Shown here in pieces: positions 1 to 8,163 of a stretch of DNA of 48,888 nucleotides. The translations under genes were made by a program, and so were the position numbers. The notes under the pieces were generated by a model. It ran no database searches and was not told the origin of the DNA. It was given only the letters and a program-made list of their open reading frames with translations. This DNA comes from CAYRNC01 sp964425645. Its GTDB lineage: Bacteria > Bacillota > Clostridia > Peptostreptococcales > Anaerovoracaceae. Location of the stretch: assembly GCA_964425645.1 (NCBI GenBank), contig CAYRNC010000005.1, forward strand, positions 1 through 48,888, written 5' to 3'. Numbering within the stretch: position 1 is the stretch's first letter; each line of letters opens with the position of its first letter.

Positions 1-54
1 CGAACGGCATGCTGGGTGGTGTGAGAGGGGGAATTTATTTCCCCCTACTCGATT
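1..54 (+). mobile_element. possible 3' end of a group II intron
   Basis: The first bases contain a hairpin (GGGGGAA against TTCCCCC, roughly 27-46) framed by GTGAGAGG on the left and CCTACTCGATT on the right. In my recollection this frame is typical of domain VI, the 3' end of bacterial group II introns, which contains the branch-point adenosine. Only the last domain would lie in the window; any reverse transcriptase would be to the left. The call rests on motif memory and not on an alignment, so it is tentative. Bases 55-300 hold no gene that I can support. Confidence 0.35.
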
Positions 55-304
55 AGGGAAGATAAGACTTCCGAATTTTGATTAATTATATCCCCAAAGC
101 GATAGAATAGATGGTATGATAGTATGTGAATGCGCTGCATTCCGTTAGAAAAACTAACTATTAAAAGTCAAGACCCAAAATGAAAAAAATGCTGAATTGT
201 GAAAATGCAATTCAGATAAAAATGCACCTTGATAATTGCATGACAAAATTAGCACCTCAGAAAGCTGCTCCCGAAGCACAGTGGCATAGTGTCTATACCT
301 GGCT

Positions 305-1190
305 AACAAAGGGCTGGCTCGTTTTCACAAGGCAGGATTGCCCGTGTTAGCTTCTTGGCTGCATGAGAAACGGTCACGTTTTAGGCCTTGCCTTCAGCTC
401 GTTTTTTCGCCAGATACTGCCCGAAGCCCAGATCCCGGTGGCAGATATATTTCGAAGCATGCATAACGCAGATATTTCGAGCTCCGCTTTACCATTTTCG
501 CATGTGTGGAGGTCAGTTGCCCTGACTGGTACACGGAGGGTTCCAAACCGGCAAAAGCAAGTCACTGTGAGAACCAATGGAATCTCGAGCCGCATTCCGG
601 TTTTTCATTGCTTTCTCCCTGCCATAACGTCCTTTAGATACAGTAAAAAAAAATAGTTAATCTGGTAAGGCGACATTCGGATATGGCACTTGCACTTGGG
701 AGTTCAGAAAGTAGGGCATATGTAGAAGCCATATGCAGCGACGAAACCGGTTTCTCCAATTCAGGGAAAAGGATGACACAAAGTCTTGCATAAGAGGTTT
801 TAAGGCTAGCGCAGTTTTGTACCAGAGCGAGCGATATCTTGTCAGTGACTTGAGTTCGCAAAGGGCTTTAGGCTTTCTGTTCTGGGCATAGTCACAATCG
901 AGTGTGCATCGGCCTTATGACCTTTTCTGTAAAGATTGGTATGTAACGAATTGATTGCCGTAGTGGGAAGATCGATCAGAAACTTCAAAAGGTTATCGCT
1001 GTAGTGACCGATAGCTTCTAGTCCTACTTTAATTTTAGCTAAATCAGTCCCACATGTCTTGAGAGATGTATGCAATTCACCAAATCCCTGTTTGTTGTTT
1101 GGGATGGTGAATGTGGGGAAAAATATTACTCCATTCGAATCAACGATGAGGCACCCGGTTCCTAGCAACATCAATACCGACATAAATCAT
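305..1190 (-). pseudogene. decayed IS110-family transposase
   Basis: The minus strand carries pieces of an IS110-type (DEDD) transposase in changing frames. A start at 1190 with an AAAGGAG ribosome site gives MIYVGIDVARNR. After a frameshift near 1155 follow VDSNGVIFF, TIPNNKQGF and VGLEAIGHYSDNLLKFL. The region after LYRKG has lost residues. Further frameshifts lead to LCVILFPELEKPV, then GLEPSVYQSGQLTS (transposase_20 region), then CHRDLGFGQYLAKKRAEGKA, an in-frame stop, and NVTVSHAAKKLTRAI ending near 308. With at least three frameshifts and an internal stop it cannot make active enzyme. Intact relatives are about 400 residues, so the fragment is nearly full length but dead. No clear terminal repeats were found, as is usual for this family. 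Confidence 0.85.
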
Positions 1191-1448
1191 AGTGGCTTCT
1201 CCTTTGAATTTATATTGACACTGTTTTCTTCCATAGACCACTTTGCCAAATGTAACCTTGTGCTAAATGAAACGTCATGCGTTATCTGACTAATTACCGC
1301 TTAAGTAAACGACTGTGGTTATAGCCTTTCTAAAAACGTCAAGCGTTAGGGATTTGGACTAATTCACAGCGTCTGTAAGAAGTATAGCATCAAGTCCTTG
1401 GAGAGGGACCCTAAACACTACTACTATATAATACGAGGAGATCATAAT

Positions 1449-2105
1449 ATGGAAACAACTGGAACCCTAAGCATCCAAAGGAGAGAAGAGACCAACAGCA
1501 GGGCCAACAGAAGACTGAGAAGAGAAGGCGGTATGCCCGGTAACGTCTATGCAAGAGGCATGGAGTCCATTGCAATTAAGGTAAAAAAGGACGAGCTGTG
1601 GAAGAATGTCTCTAAATTCGGAAGGACCGCTGTTTATAAATTGCAGGATGAAAAAGGAGAAATCTACAATGTTATGGTTAAAGACATACAAAATGCCCCG
1701 GTAACAGGGGAATTGCTGCATGTGGATTTCCAACAGATTTCACTTGATGAAGAGGTGAGGGCCAACGTTCCCTTAAAGATCGAGGGCAAAGAGCTTCTGG
1801 AAGCGAGAAGACTGCTTATGATGCTTCATATTGACCATATTCCCGTCAAAGGACTTCCCACTGACATTCCCAATTCGTTAGATATTGATGTATCAGAGCT
1901 GAACATAGGGGACAGTATTCTTGTTTCGGATATCGATTTTCCAACGGACATCTTGCCGGATATGGATTCCGAGACCTTGTTACTAACCGTTAGCGAGGCT
2001 AAGGTTGAAATCGTAGAAGAAGAAGCGGAAGTTGAAGAGGATGTACTTGATACAGCTGAAGCAGCTAAAGACGAAGAAGGACAGGAAAAATCCGGGACAG
2101 AATAA
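1449..2105 (+). CDS. rplY: 50S ribosomal protein L25 / general stress protein Ctc
   Basis: The product (218 residues) is the long, two-domain form of L25 (TL5/Ctc), which binds 5S rRNA in the large ribosomal subunit. The N-terminal part shows the L25 signature (REETNSRANRRLRREGGMPG, then VYARGMESIAIKV). The middle part, with LLHVDFQQISLDEEVRANVP, starts the beta domain. The C-terminal 35 residues are a low-complexity acidic tail rich in Glu and Asp, common in this long form. The ATG at 1449 is chosen because GAGGAG lies 8 bases upstream; the frame is open further upstream but without a ribosome site. It stands alone, with IS debris upstream and a T-box leader downstream. No convincing promoter was found in 1191-1434. 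Confidence 0.93.
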   Translation: METTGTLSIQRREETNSRANRRLRREGGMPGNVYARGMESIAIKVKKDELWKNVSKFGRTAVYKLQDEKGEIYNVMVKDIQNAPVTGELLHVDFQQISLDEEVRANVPLKIEGKELLEARRLLMMLHIDHIPVKGLPTDIPNSLDIDVSELNIGDSILVSDIDFPTDILPDMDSETLLLTVSEAKVEIVEEEAEVEEDVLDTAEAAKDEEGQEKSGTE

Positions 2106-2113
2106 AAAACTTC

Positions 2114-2142
2114 TTGACAGAACGCAACCCAACCTTTAATAT
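2114..2142 (+). promoter_or_regulatory. promoter of the dapA T-box transcript
   Basis: TTGACA at 2114-2119, a 17-base spacer, and TAATAT at 2137-2142 give a good sigma-A type promoter. Its predicted start near 2149 is just ahead of T-box stem I. Confidence 0.6.
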
Positions 2143-2148
2143 TGTTAT

Positions 2149-2417
2149 AAACCGATGAAGAGGGAGAAAAACTGCGAAATGGTCGCACAGCGAATCGGGG
2201 ACGGTGGGAGCCTGATGGATACAGCGCGGACATAAAGGCCTCTGAGGGCGGGGTGAACGAGAATTAATCTTCAGTAGCAACCGACGCATTGCCTGCGTTA
2301 AATGGCAGAGAGTGTGATGGCACTCTTCAGAGTGGGCGCATAATTTAGCGTCAATCAAGGTGGTACCGCAGGTCAACGCTTGTCCTTGTTAATAAAACAA
2401 GGCGGGCGTTTTTATTT
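2149..2417 (+). promoter_or_regulatory. T-box riboswitch, lysine specifier, controls dapA
   Basis: The T-box sequence AAGGTGGTACCGCA lies at 2357-2370. It is followed by an intrinsic terminator (2375-2417) in which CGC..TCCTTGTT pairs with AACAAGG..GCG before a T run. Stem I is recognisable: AAGAGG near 2157 can pair with CCTCT at 2239-2243, and CGAATCGGGGACGGTGGGAG resembles the stem I apical region. The three bases before the unpaired purine (2238) are AAG at 2235-2237, a lysine codon. Uncharged lysine tRNA should therefore favour antitermination and switch on dapA, the entry step of lysine synthesis. T-boxes are established as tRNA sensors in Firmicutes. The specifier placement is my own hand folding. 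Confidence 0.88.
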
Positions 2418-2447
2418 GGTCAGCCGGCTCTGGGAAAGGAGGCACTG

Positions 2448-2507
2448 ATGGAAGTTCGAAAACAGATATCAAGGAAAACAGTTTCCGTTATTGCCTATTT
2501 GCATTAA
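2448..2507 (+). CDS. 19-residue leader-type ORF ahead of dapA
   Basis: A short ORF (MEVRKQISRKTVSVIAYLH) starts at an ATG preceded by AAAGGAGG with ideal spacing. It lies between the T-box terminator and dapA and ends 20 bases before dapA, which has its own AAAGGAGAAG site. It resembles no protein I know. It could be a translated leader peptide coupling ribosome traffic to dapA, or chance. Four of its 19 residues are Lys or Arg, too few for a classical attenuator peptide. Confidence 0.35.
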   Translation: MEVRKQISRKTVSVIAYLH

Positions 2508-2527
2508 ACTAAAAGGAGAAGAACCAA

Positions 2528-3418
2528 ATGAAAGATATAGTGTTTACGGGATCAGGTGTGGCATTGGTAACCCCGTTCAATGAAAAAGGGGTAGATTTCG
2601 ATAAATTGGCGGGACTTTGTGAATATCACATTCAAAACGGCACAGATGCAATTATTGCTGCAGGTACAACGGGTGAGGCCTCGACAATGCCCGATGAGGA
2701 GCATATTTCTGTCATCAGGCACGTTGTAGAGACTGTTGCAGGAAGGATTCCCGTAATTGCAGGCACGGGGAGCAACGATACCGCCCATGGAGTTAATTTG
2801 ACCAAAATGGCTGAAAAGGCCGGGGCAGATGCCATATTAAACTGTACTCCATATTATAATAAGGCGTCTCAAAAGGGACTTATAGCGCATTTCACAGCTT
2901 ATGCCAAGGCTGTTGATCTCCCCTATATTCTATACAATGTTCCTTCCAGAACCGGAGTAAATATTAACCCTGAAACATACTATGAATTGTCTAAGATAGA
3001 TAATATCGTAGGGATTAAAGAGTGCAACACCGGACAATTGGGGGATACAGCAAGCCTGTGCGGTAACAGCCTGACAATTTATACGGGGGAAGACGGGATG
3101 GTGCTGCCATGTCTCTCCTATGGAGGGAAGGGCGTGATTTCTGTCATGGCCAATATAATTCCACAAAAGACACATGAAATGGTAGACAGTTTTCTAAAAG
3201 GGGATGTTGCAAAGGCTACCGAATTGCAAATCTGGGCTGTTCCCTTGATAAATGCGCTTTTTTCCGATGTAAATCCTATCCCTGTTAAAGCCGCTATGAA
3301 TATTTGTGGATTTGATGTAGGCTCCTGTCGTTTGCCGCTTTGCGATATGACAGATAAAGGCCTTGAAAACCTGCGCCGCACCTTGGAAAGCTATAGGCTG
3401 ATTCCAAAGGCTGCCTGA
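2528..3418 (+). CDS. dapA: 4-hydroxy-tetrahydrodipicolinate synthase
   Basis: This cytoplasmic enzyme condenses pyruvate with aspartate semialdehyde, the first committed step toward diaminopimelate and lysine. The protein has 296 residues, normal for DapA, and a TIM-barrel pattern. Visible active-site features are AGTTGE (Thr47, Thr48), Tyr110, YNVPSRTG (Tyr136 and carboxylate-binding Arg141), and the Schiff-base Lys164 in GIKECNTG. It starts at an ATG behind AAAGGAG. It is monocistronic and sits under a lysine-type T-box, so amino-acid-responsive control is expected. Besides lysine and peptidoglycan, a sporulating cell needs this pathway for spore dipicolinate. Confidence 0.96.
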   Translation: MKDIVFTGSGVALVTPFNEKGVDFDKLAGLCEYHIQNGTDAIIAAGTTGEASTMPDEEHISVIRHVVETVAGRIPVIAGTGSNDTAHGVNLTKMAEKAGADAILNCTPYYNKASQKGLIAHFTAYAKAVDLPYILYNVPSRTGVNINPETYYELSKIDNIVGIKECNTGQLGDTASLCGNSLTIYTGEDGMVLPCLSYGGKGVISVMANIIPQKTHEMVDSFLKGDVAKATELQIWAVPLINALFSDVNPIPVKAAMNICGFDVGSCRLPLCDMTDKGLENLRRTLESYRLIPKAA

Positions 3419-3440
3419 TAAAACGCAGAAACCAATAAAA

Positions 3441-3474
3441 GAGACCGGTTATACTATAATCCGGTCTCCTTTAG
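3441..3474. terminator. intrinsic terminator of dapA
   Basis: GAGACCGG (3441-3448) and CCGGTCTC (3461-3468) form a perfect 8-bp stem followed by CTTT. It lies between two convergent genes and may serve both strands. Confidence 0.8.
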
Positions 3475-3482
3475 AAAGATCA

Positions 3483-3989
3483 TTACTGCACGTTATACAT
3501 GCCCTTGCTTTGCATATAATTAAAGATTTGTTCTCCGTGTTCCTGTTCTTCCTTTTGAATGTGGTTTAATACCTGGCGGACCTCGGTGTTGGCGCATTCA
3601 AATATTGCCGTGTTATAGGTGCTTGAAACGAATTTCTCCGTTGAAAGCATATCCTTGCAAAGCATACTGTCCTGCTGATTGTCGCCCTGCATCTGATTCT
3701 GGCTTGCTGCTTCCATCATCATGCCTTGCGGAGTTTGCCACATTGACGTATCCGTTGAACTTTTGCCTGCTTGTTTTCCCTGTTGAATGGACGGTATCTG
3801 GCCGCTAAGGATCTGGTTGACTGAATTTAAGTGTTCCTGCTCTTTTTGGGCTAAAGAATCGAACAGCTGCGATAGCGCCGGGTCTTTAGCCTGGTTAGCA
3901 TAGCTTTGATATTTGCTTATGCAAAGTTCTTCATGCGATTTTTGATCCTGCATAAGCAAGCGCTCTTTAGTCGATAACTGGATTGCCAT
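3483..3989 (-). CDS. CotF-family spore coat protein
   Basis: The 168-residue product matches the Coat F family: a ferritin-like helical protein with a first helical pair containing SHEELCISKYQSYANQAKD and EQEHLNSVNQIL, a Gln/Met-rich linker (about 65-105), and a second pair with MLSTEKFVSSTYNTAIFE and KEEQEHGEQIFNYMQSKGM. Such proteins are added to the spore coat from the mother cell. The start has a strong GGAGGTG site. It faces dapA and lies downstream of the purine operon in the same direction, but a terminator at 4053-4106 separates it, so it probably has its own late-sporulation promoter. I did not find a clear sigma-K site. Confidence 0.87.
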   Translation of the reverse strand: MAIQLSTKERLLMQDQKSHEELCISKYQSYANQAKDPALSQLFDSLAQKEQEHLNSVNQILSGQIPSIQQGKQAGKSSTDTSMWQTPQGMMMEAASQNQMQGDNQQDSMLCKDMLSTEKFVSSTYNTAIFECANTEVRQVLNHIQKEEQEHGEQIFNYMQSKGMYNVQ

Positions 3990-4052
3990 TTAATCACCTC
4001 CGGTATAATTGTGCCATGTTGTAAGCGAAAATATGCACCCGAAGGCGGAAAT

Positions 4053-4106
4053 GGAAGAAGAAAAGGAAAAGGGCAGACATGTTTCAACTTGAACAGTCTA
4101 CCCTTT
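4053..4106 (-). terminator. intrinsic terminator between purL and the coat gene
   Basis: On the minus strand AAAGGGTAGAC and GTCTGCCCTTT pair over 11 positions (one G-U) and are followed by a pyrimidine run with many T. It would end both the candidate small RNA and any read-through from purL. Confidence 0.75.
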
Positions 4107-4334
4107 GCCAGGAGTGTAGCTCAAACGAGTACATCCTCCTTTCTTTGCCCCATAGACAGCGGTACATACGCTCCGATCGGATTTTTCATGCTTATTTCAA
4201 TGTATTCAGATTAAGCATTTTCATGCTTACCAAACATTTTGCTTCAGCATGTAATTACCGATCCATGCTCCCGCTTTTGAGGCAGATACCCGGATACTCA
4301 GTTTTCCGCCGAGCGTACTTCCTTTTCTTCAGGT
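4053..4334 (-). ncRNA. candidate structured small RNA, class unknown
   Basis: A strong promoter (4341-4369) and an intrinsic terminator (4053-4106) bracket about 280 bases with no convincing gene. The transcript ends are complementary: GAAGAAAAGGAA near the 5' end (4330-4319) pairs over 12 bases with TTCCTTTTCTTC at the 3' end (4068-4057). Inside are a 7-bp stem with a GAAA tetraloop (UAAGCAU/AUGCUUA) and a long hairpin AGGAG..UGUA.CUC / GAG.UACA.CUCCU. An 8-bp pairing of GUACGCUC with GAGCGUAU is also possible. I compared it from memory with SRP RNA, 6S RNA, RNase P RNA and common riboswitches and saw no match. It could instead be an attenuated leader of the coat gene 64 bases further on. 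Confidence 0.5.
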
Positions 4335-4340
4335 GAATTT

Positions 4341-4369
4341 ATAATACTATGGCTCCGTTTAATTGTCAA
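4341..4369 (-). promoter_or_regulatory. sigma-A promoter of the candidate small RNA
   Basis: Read on the minus strand: TTGACA (4369-4364), 17-base spacer, TATTAT (4346-4341). This is among the best promoter matches in the window, yet no gene follows directly. Confidence 0.7.
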
Positions 4370-4431
4370 GTATTATTTCGAAATATTTCCACAACTTACG
4401 CAGTTATATTGTCGTAGTATTTAGAATAGAT

Positions 4432-7400
4432 TTAATAGTTATAATATTGTACGGCACTTTCGAAGATAGGTTGCATCTTGTTTCCGGGAATATTTTTGTA
4501 GATTCCTTCGCTTATTCGCTCCGAATGCGCCATCTTTCCAAGTACACGTCCATCAGGTGAACTAAGACTTTCTATCGCATAAAGAGATCCTCCCGGGTTG
4601 TATTGTACATCCATTGAAGGTTTGTCGGATAAATCCACATATTGGGCAGCAATTTGCCCATTGTTTACAAGTTCATTAATCAGTTTTTCATCCGCATCGA
4701 AACGACCTGCACCATGTGAGATGGGCAAAGTGTGGATTTCGCCGATTTTGGTATTTAACAGCCAAGGTGATTTATTGGATGAGATGCGGGTACGTATCAT
4801 CCGTGAATGGTGACGTCCGGTACAATTTAAGGTAAGCGTAGGGCTTTTTTGATCAGGTTCAACGATTTTTCCAAAAGGTACAAGACCCAATCTGATCAGC
4901 GTTTGGAATCCGTTGCATATTCCCAGAATTAGTCCGTCTCTGTTTACAAGAAGTTCGTGGACCGCTTCTGACAGTTTCTCGTTACGAAAGAAAGCCGCCG
5001 CGGATTTACCTGAGCCGTCGGGCTCGTCTCCAAAGGAGGAGCCGCCGGGGAAGACTAAGATATTGGCCTTTGCTATTTCATCGGCCATATCATTTATCGA
5101 TTGAATTACATCGTTTGTCGTAAGGTTTCTTACAACGAATATTTTTGCATCCGCTCCCGCCCTTTCTAAAGCTTTTGCTGTATCATATTCACAGTTCGTG
5201 CCGGGGAAGACAGGTATAAGAGCTTTAGGCCTTGCTATTTTAACGGAACGGGCCATATACCTTTCTTCCTGAAAAGAGATGAGGGGGATTTTTTTATCGT
5301 TCTTTTTTTCTTCCGAAAAAGGGTATACAGGAGCAAGCTCTTCGTTATATGATGCTTCAAGATCGGCAAGTGAAATGACCTCATTTCCTATGCGAACAGA
5401 ATAATCGAGAGTGGTTATCCCTATTTTTTTTATGCTTATCTCAGAATGCCCGCGGGAAGAAAGCATTATGCTGTCATCGGCCTCCAAAAGAAAGGATCCA
5501 TATCGTAAATCAAAAAGCTTTGATCGATCGATTTCATGGGAAAGGGTAAATCCTAATCGATTTCCTATACACATTTTGAAAATTGCCTCGGCCATACCGC
5601 CGTGAGAAAGTGCAAAGGCGCTCTTAACTTTTTTATTCTTTATCATGTCCTCCAGGAATTCGAAGCAGGCCATCGTGCTTTCACCTTTTGGCAGCATCGA
5701 TTCTTTATAAAAGGGGGAGAGGAGAAATACAGCCGAGCCCGTAGTTTTAAATTCAGGTGATATTACATTATCGATGTCGCACAGCGATACAGCGAAGGAG
5801 ACTAGAGTCGGCGGGACGTGCAGATCCTCAAAGCTGCCGGACATGGAATCCTTGCCCCCTACGGCAGCTACATCCAGATCTCTTTGTGCATCTAAGGCCC
5901 CAAGAAGCGCGGAAAAGGGTTTACCCCAACGGAGAGGATCATCTCCCAATCTTTCAAAATATTCCTGAAAGCTTAAATAACACTGCCTATGTGATGCTCC
6001 TGCAGCGACTATTTTGGCTACGGATTCTATTACTGCAAGATATGCGCCCCTATAGGGGTTTTGTGATGATAAAAAGGGATTGAATCCGAAAGCCATGGCA
6101 GAACAGGTGGTAGTGTCCCCTGACGGAACCGGAATCTTTGCCGCCATAGTCTGAATCGGTGTTGTCTGATAAAGTCCTCCAAAAGGCATAAGCACCGTTC
6201 CTGCACCTACAGTTGAATCAAAAAGTTCTGAAAGGCCTTTCTTTGAACAGATATTCAGGTCTGTAAGAAGGCTGATGAATGCATCCTTAAGGGAGGTTTC
6301 CGATTCGTTCTTTGAGGGTACGGGATCCTTTTTTTTGACGGCGATCCGGGTATATTTAGGACTTCCGTTGGAATTAAGGAAATCATAGGATATATCAACT
6401 ATGGTTTCGCCTTTCCATTTCATTACCAGTCGGCGTTCCTTCGTAACCTGAGCCACAGCAGTGGCCTCAAGGTTTTCCCCGGCGGCCAAATCCATAAATT
6501 CATGGAAATTTTCGGGCGATACGACCGGTGCCATTCTTTCCTGAGATTCGCTCAGAGCAATTTCAGTTCCGTCCAAACCGTCATATTTTACGGGAATTTT
6601 ATCAAGATCGATCATAATTCCGTCTGACAATTCACCTATGGCCACAGATGCTCCGCCTGCTCCGAAATCGTTGCATCGCTTGATAAGGCGCGCAGCCTTT
6701 TTGTTTCTGAACAGGCGCTGTATCTTTCTTTCCTCGGGGGGGTTTCCTCTTTGCACCTCGGCACCGCTTTTGACTAAAGATTCTACGCTATGGGATTTAG
6801 ACGATCCTGTAGCTCCTCCTATTCCGTCTCTCCCGGTCCTGCCCCCTAGAAGAATGACCATATCTCCTTGAACAGGTTCATCCCGTCTGACGTGGTTTTT
6901 TGGGGCTGCTGCCAAAACAGCACCCAGTTCCATGCGTTTGGCCGCATAACCCGGATGAAAGATCTGTTCGCTTATCCCGGTGGCAAGCCCGATCTGATTC
7001 CCATAGAAACTGAAACCTGCTGTTGCATCTGTCGATAGTTTTCTTTGGGGCAGTTTGCCTAAAGGGGTGTTATCAACAGGGGAGAGGGGGTCTCCTGTTC
7101 CTGCTATTCGCATGGCCTGATATGCGTAGCCTCTTCCTGAAAGAGGATCTCTTATTGCCCCTCCGATGCAGGTGGCAGCACCGCCAAAAGGTTCTATTTC
7201 CGTGGGATGGTTATGAGTTTCATTTTTGAACATTAAAAGCCAGGCCTGCTTTTCGCCGTTTACGTCTACCTCTGCATTAATCGAACAGGCGTTGACCTCC
7301 CGGGATATGTCGAGCTCTGTAAGTTTTCCGGCATGCACCATGTATTTTGCTCCTATTGTCGCCATATCCATTAGGGTGATCGGTGTATGTTCCAGATTTA

Positions 7401-8163
7401 AAGTTTTTCGCATCTTTATATATCGGTCATAGGCTTCTTTCACTTCCTGATCCGATATGTCACAGTTTTCAATTCGGGTTAAAAACGTTGTATGTCGGCA
7501 GTGATCCGACCAATAGGTATCGATCATGTGTATTTCCGTAACAGTCGGGTTCCTCGTTTGGGATTGGAAATATTCCCGGCAAAGTTTTAAATCCCCAAAA
7601 TCCATAGTTAAATTCCAATCGAATAAAAATTGTTTTAACTCCTCATCTGCCATATCGATAAAGCCATTTATAAAGGGAGTTTGCAAAGGCTTGTCCTGAG
7701 AATCCGAAAGAGATGTAAAAGAAACGAGAGAGGCTTCTCTATGCGATAAAGGGTTGATAAAATATTTTTTTATGGCTGTGATATCTTCGTCCGTAAGCGG
7801 TCCGTAAAGGAGAAAAATTCTTGCTGTTTTGACAGTCGGTCGCTTTTGCAGTGATATGATTTCGATGCACTGCTCACAAGAATCCGCTCTTTGATCGTAT
7901 TGCCCCGGAAGAAGTTCAACGGCGAATGAAACGGGGGCATCCGGTATGCTGTTAAAAAAGTTATCTGATCCCGGTTCGGAAAAGACCCTGGTCTTGCAGT
8001 GCTCAAAAAGCTCATTGCTGATTCCCTCAATATCGTATCGGTTAAGTATCCTTAAATATTCAAGATTAGGTATTCTGAGGTGCCTTCGGATTTCTTCGGC
8101 TAATTGTTTCGCTTCTATTGCGTATGCTTTCTTTTTTTCAACATAAATTCGATGTACTTTCAA
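4432..8163 (-). CDS. purL: phosphoribosylformylglycinamidine synthase, single chain
   Basis: This enzyme converts FGAR plus glutamine and ATP to FGAM, step four of purine synthesis. At 1243 residues it is the single-chain form, with no separate purQ or purS. Residues 1-150 form the N-terminal domain. The two PurM-like ATP-binding halves (about 200-950) include MFKNETHNHPTEIEPFGGAAT and GGRTGRDGIGGATGSS. A glutamine amidotransferase domain starts near 981 (PVFPGTNCEYDTAKALERAG), with nucleophile Cys1083 in GICNGFQ and His1213/Glu1215 in AHSER. Its ATG overlaps the purD stop by 4 bases (ATGA), so translation is coupled. It is the last gene of the operon. The sequence resembles the clostridial subtype more than the enterobacterial one. 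Confidence 0.96.
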   Translation of the reverse strand: MKVHRIYVEKKKAYAIEAKQLAEEIRRHLRIPNLEYLRILNRYDIEGISNELFEHCKTRVFSEPGSDNFFNSIPDAPVSFAVELLPGQYDQRADSCEQCIEIISLQKRPTVKTARIFLLYGPLTDEDITAIKKYFINPLSHREASLVSFTSLSDSQDKPLQTPFINGFIDMADEELKQFLFDWNLTMDFGDLKLCREYFQSQTRNPTVTEIHMIDTYWSDHCRHTTFLTRIENCDISDQEVKEAYDRYIKMRKTLNLEHTPITLMDMATIGAKYMVHAGKLTELDISREVNACSINAEVDVNGEKQAWLLMFKNETHNHPTEIEPFGGAATCIGGAIRDPLSGRGYAYQAMRIAGTGDPLSPVDNTPLGKLPQRKLSTDATAGFSFYGNQIGLATGISEQIFHPGYAAKRMELGAVLAAAPKNHVRRDEPVQGDMVILLGGRTGRDGIGGATGSSKSHSVESLVKSGAEVQRGNPPEERKIQRLFRNKKAARLIKRCNDFGAGGASVAIGELSDGIMIDLDKIPVKYDGLDGTEIALSESQERMAPVVSPENFHEFMDLAAGENLEATAVAQVTKERRLVMKWKGETIVDISYDFLNSNGSPKYTRIAVKKKDPVPSKNESETSLKDAFISLLTDLNICSKKGLSELFDSTVGAGTVLMPFGGLYQTTPIQTMAAKIPVPSGDTTTCSAMAFGFNPFLSSQNPYRGAYLAVIESVAKIVAAGASHRQCYLSFQEYFERLGDDPLRWGKPFSALLGALDAQRDLDVAAVGGKDSMSGSFEDLHVPPTLVSFAVSLCDIDNVISPEFKTTGSAVFLLSPFYKESMLPKGESTMACFEFLEDMIKNKKVKSAFALSHGGMAEAIFKMCIGNRLGFTLSHEIDRSKLFDLRYGSFLLEADDSIMLSSRGHSEISIKKIGITTLDYSVRIGNEVISLADLEASYNEELAPVYPFSEEKKNDKKIPLISFQEERYMARSVKIARPKALIPVFPGTNCEYDTAKALERAGADAKIFVVRNLTTNDVIQSINDMADEIAKANILVFPGGSSFGDEPDGSGKSAAAFFRNEKLSEAVHELLVNRDGLILGICNGFQTLIRLGLVPFGKIVEPDQKSPTLTLNCTGRHHSRMIRTRISSNKSPWLLNTKIGEIHTLPISHGAGRFDADEKLINELVNNGQIAAQYVDLSDKPSMDVQYNPGGSLYAIESLSSPDGRVLGKMAHSERISEGIYKNIPGNKMQPIFESAVQYYNY

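Noticed and set aside
179..349. 56-codon plus-strand ORF beginning MKKMLNCENAIQ
   Set aside because: It has no ribosome site, overlaps the end of the IS110 remnant in antisense and resembles nothing known.
1424..1432. TATAAT box just before rplY
   Set aside because: It lies almost on the ribosome site, so a transcript from it would lack the Shine-Dalgarno sequence; no -35 fits.
4145..4232. Short minus-strand ORFs (MKNPIGAYVPLSM..., MKMLNLNTLK) inside the small RNA candidate
   Set aside because: They are only 10-22 codons, with no ribosome site at proper spacing, and they overlap the stem structures.
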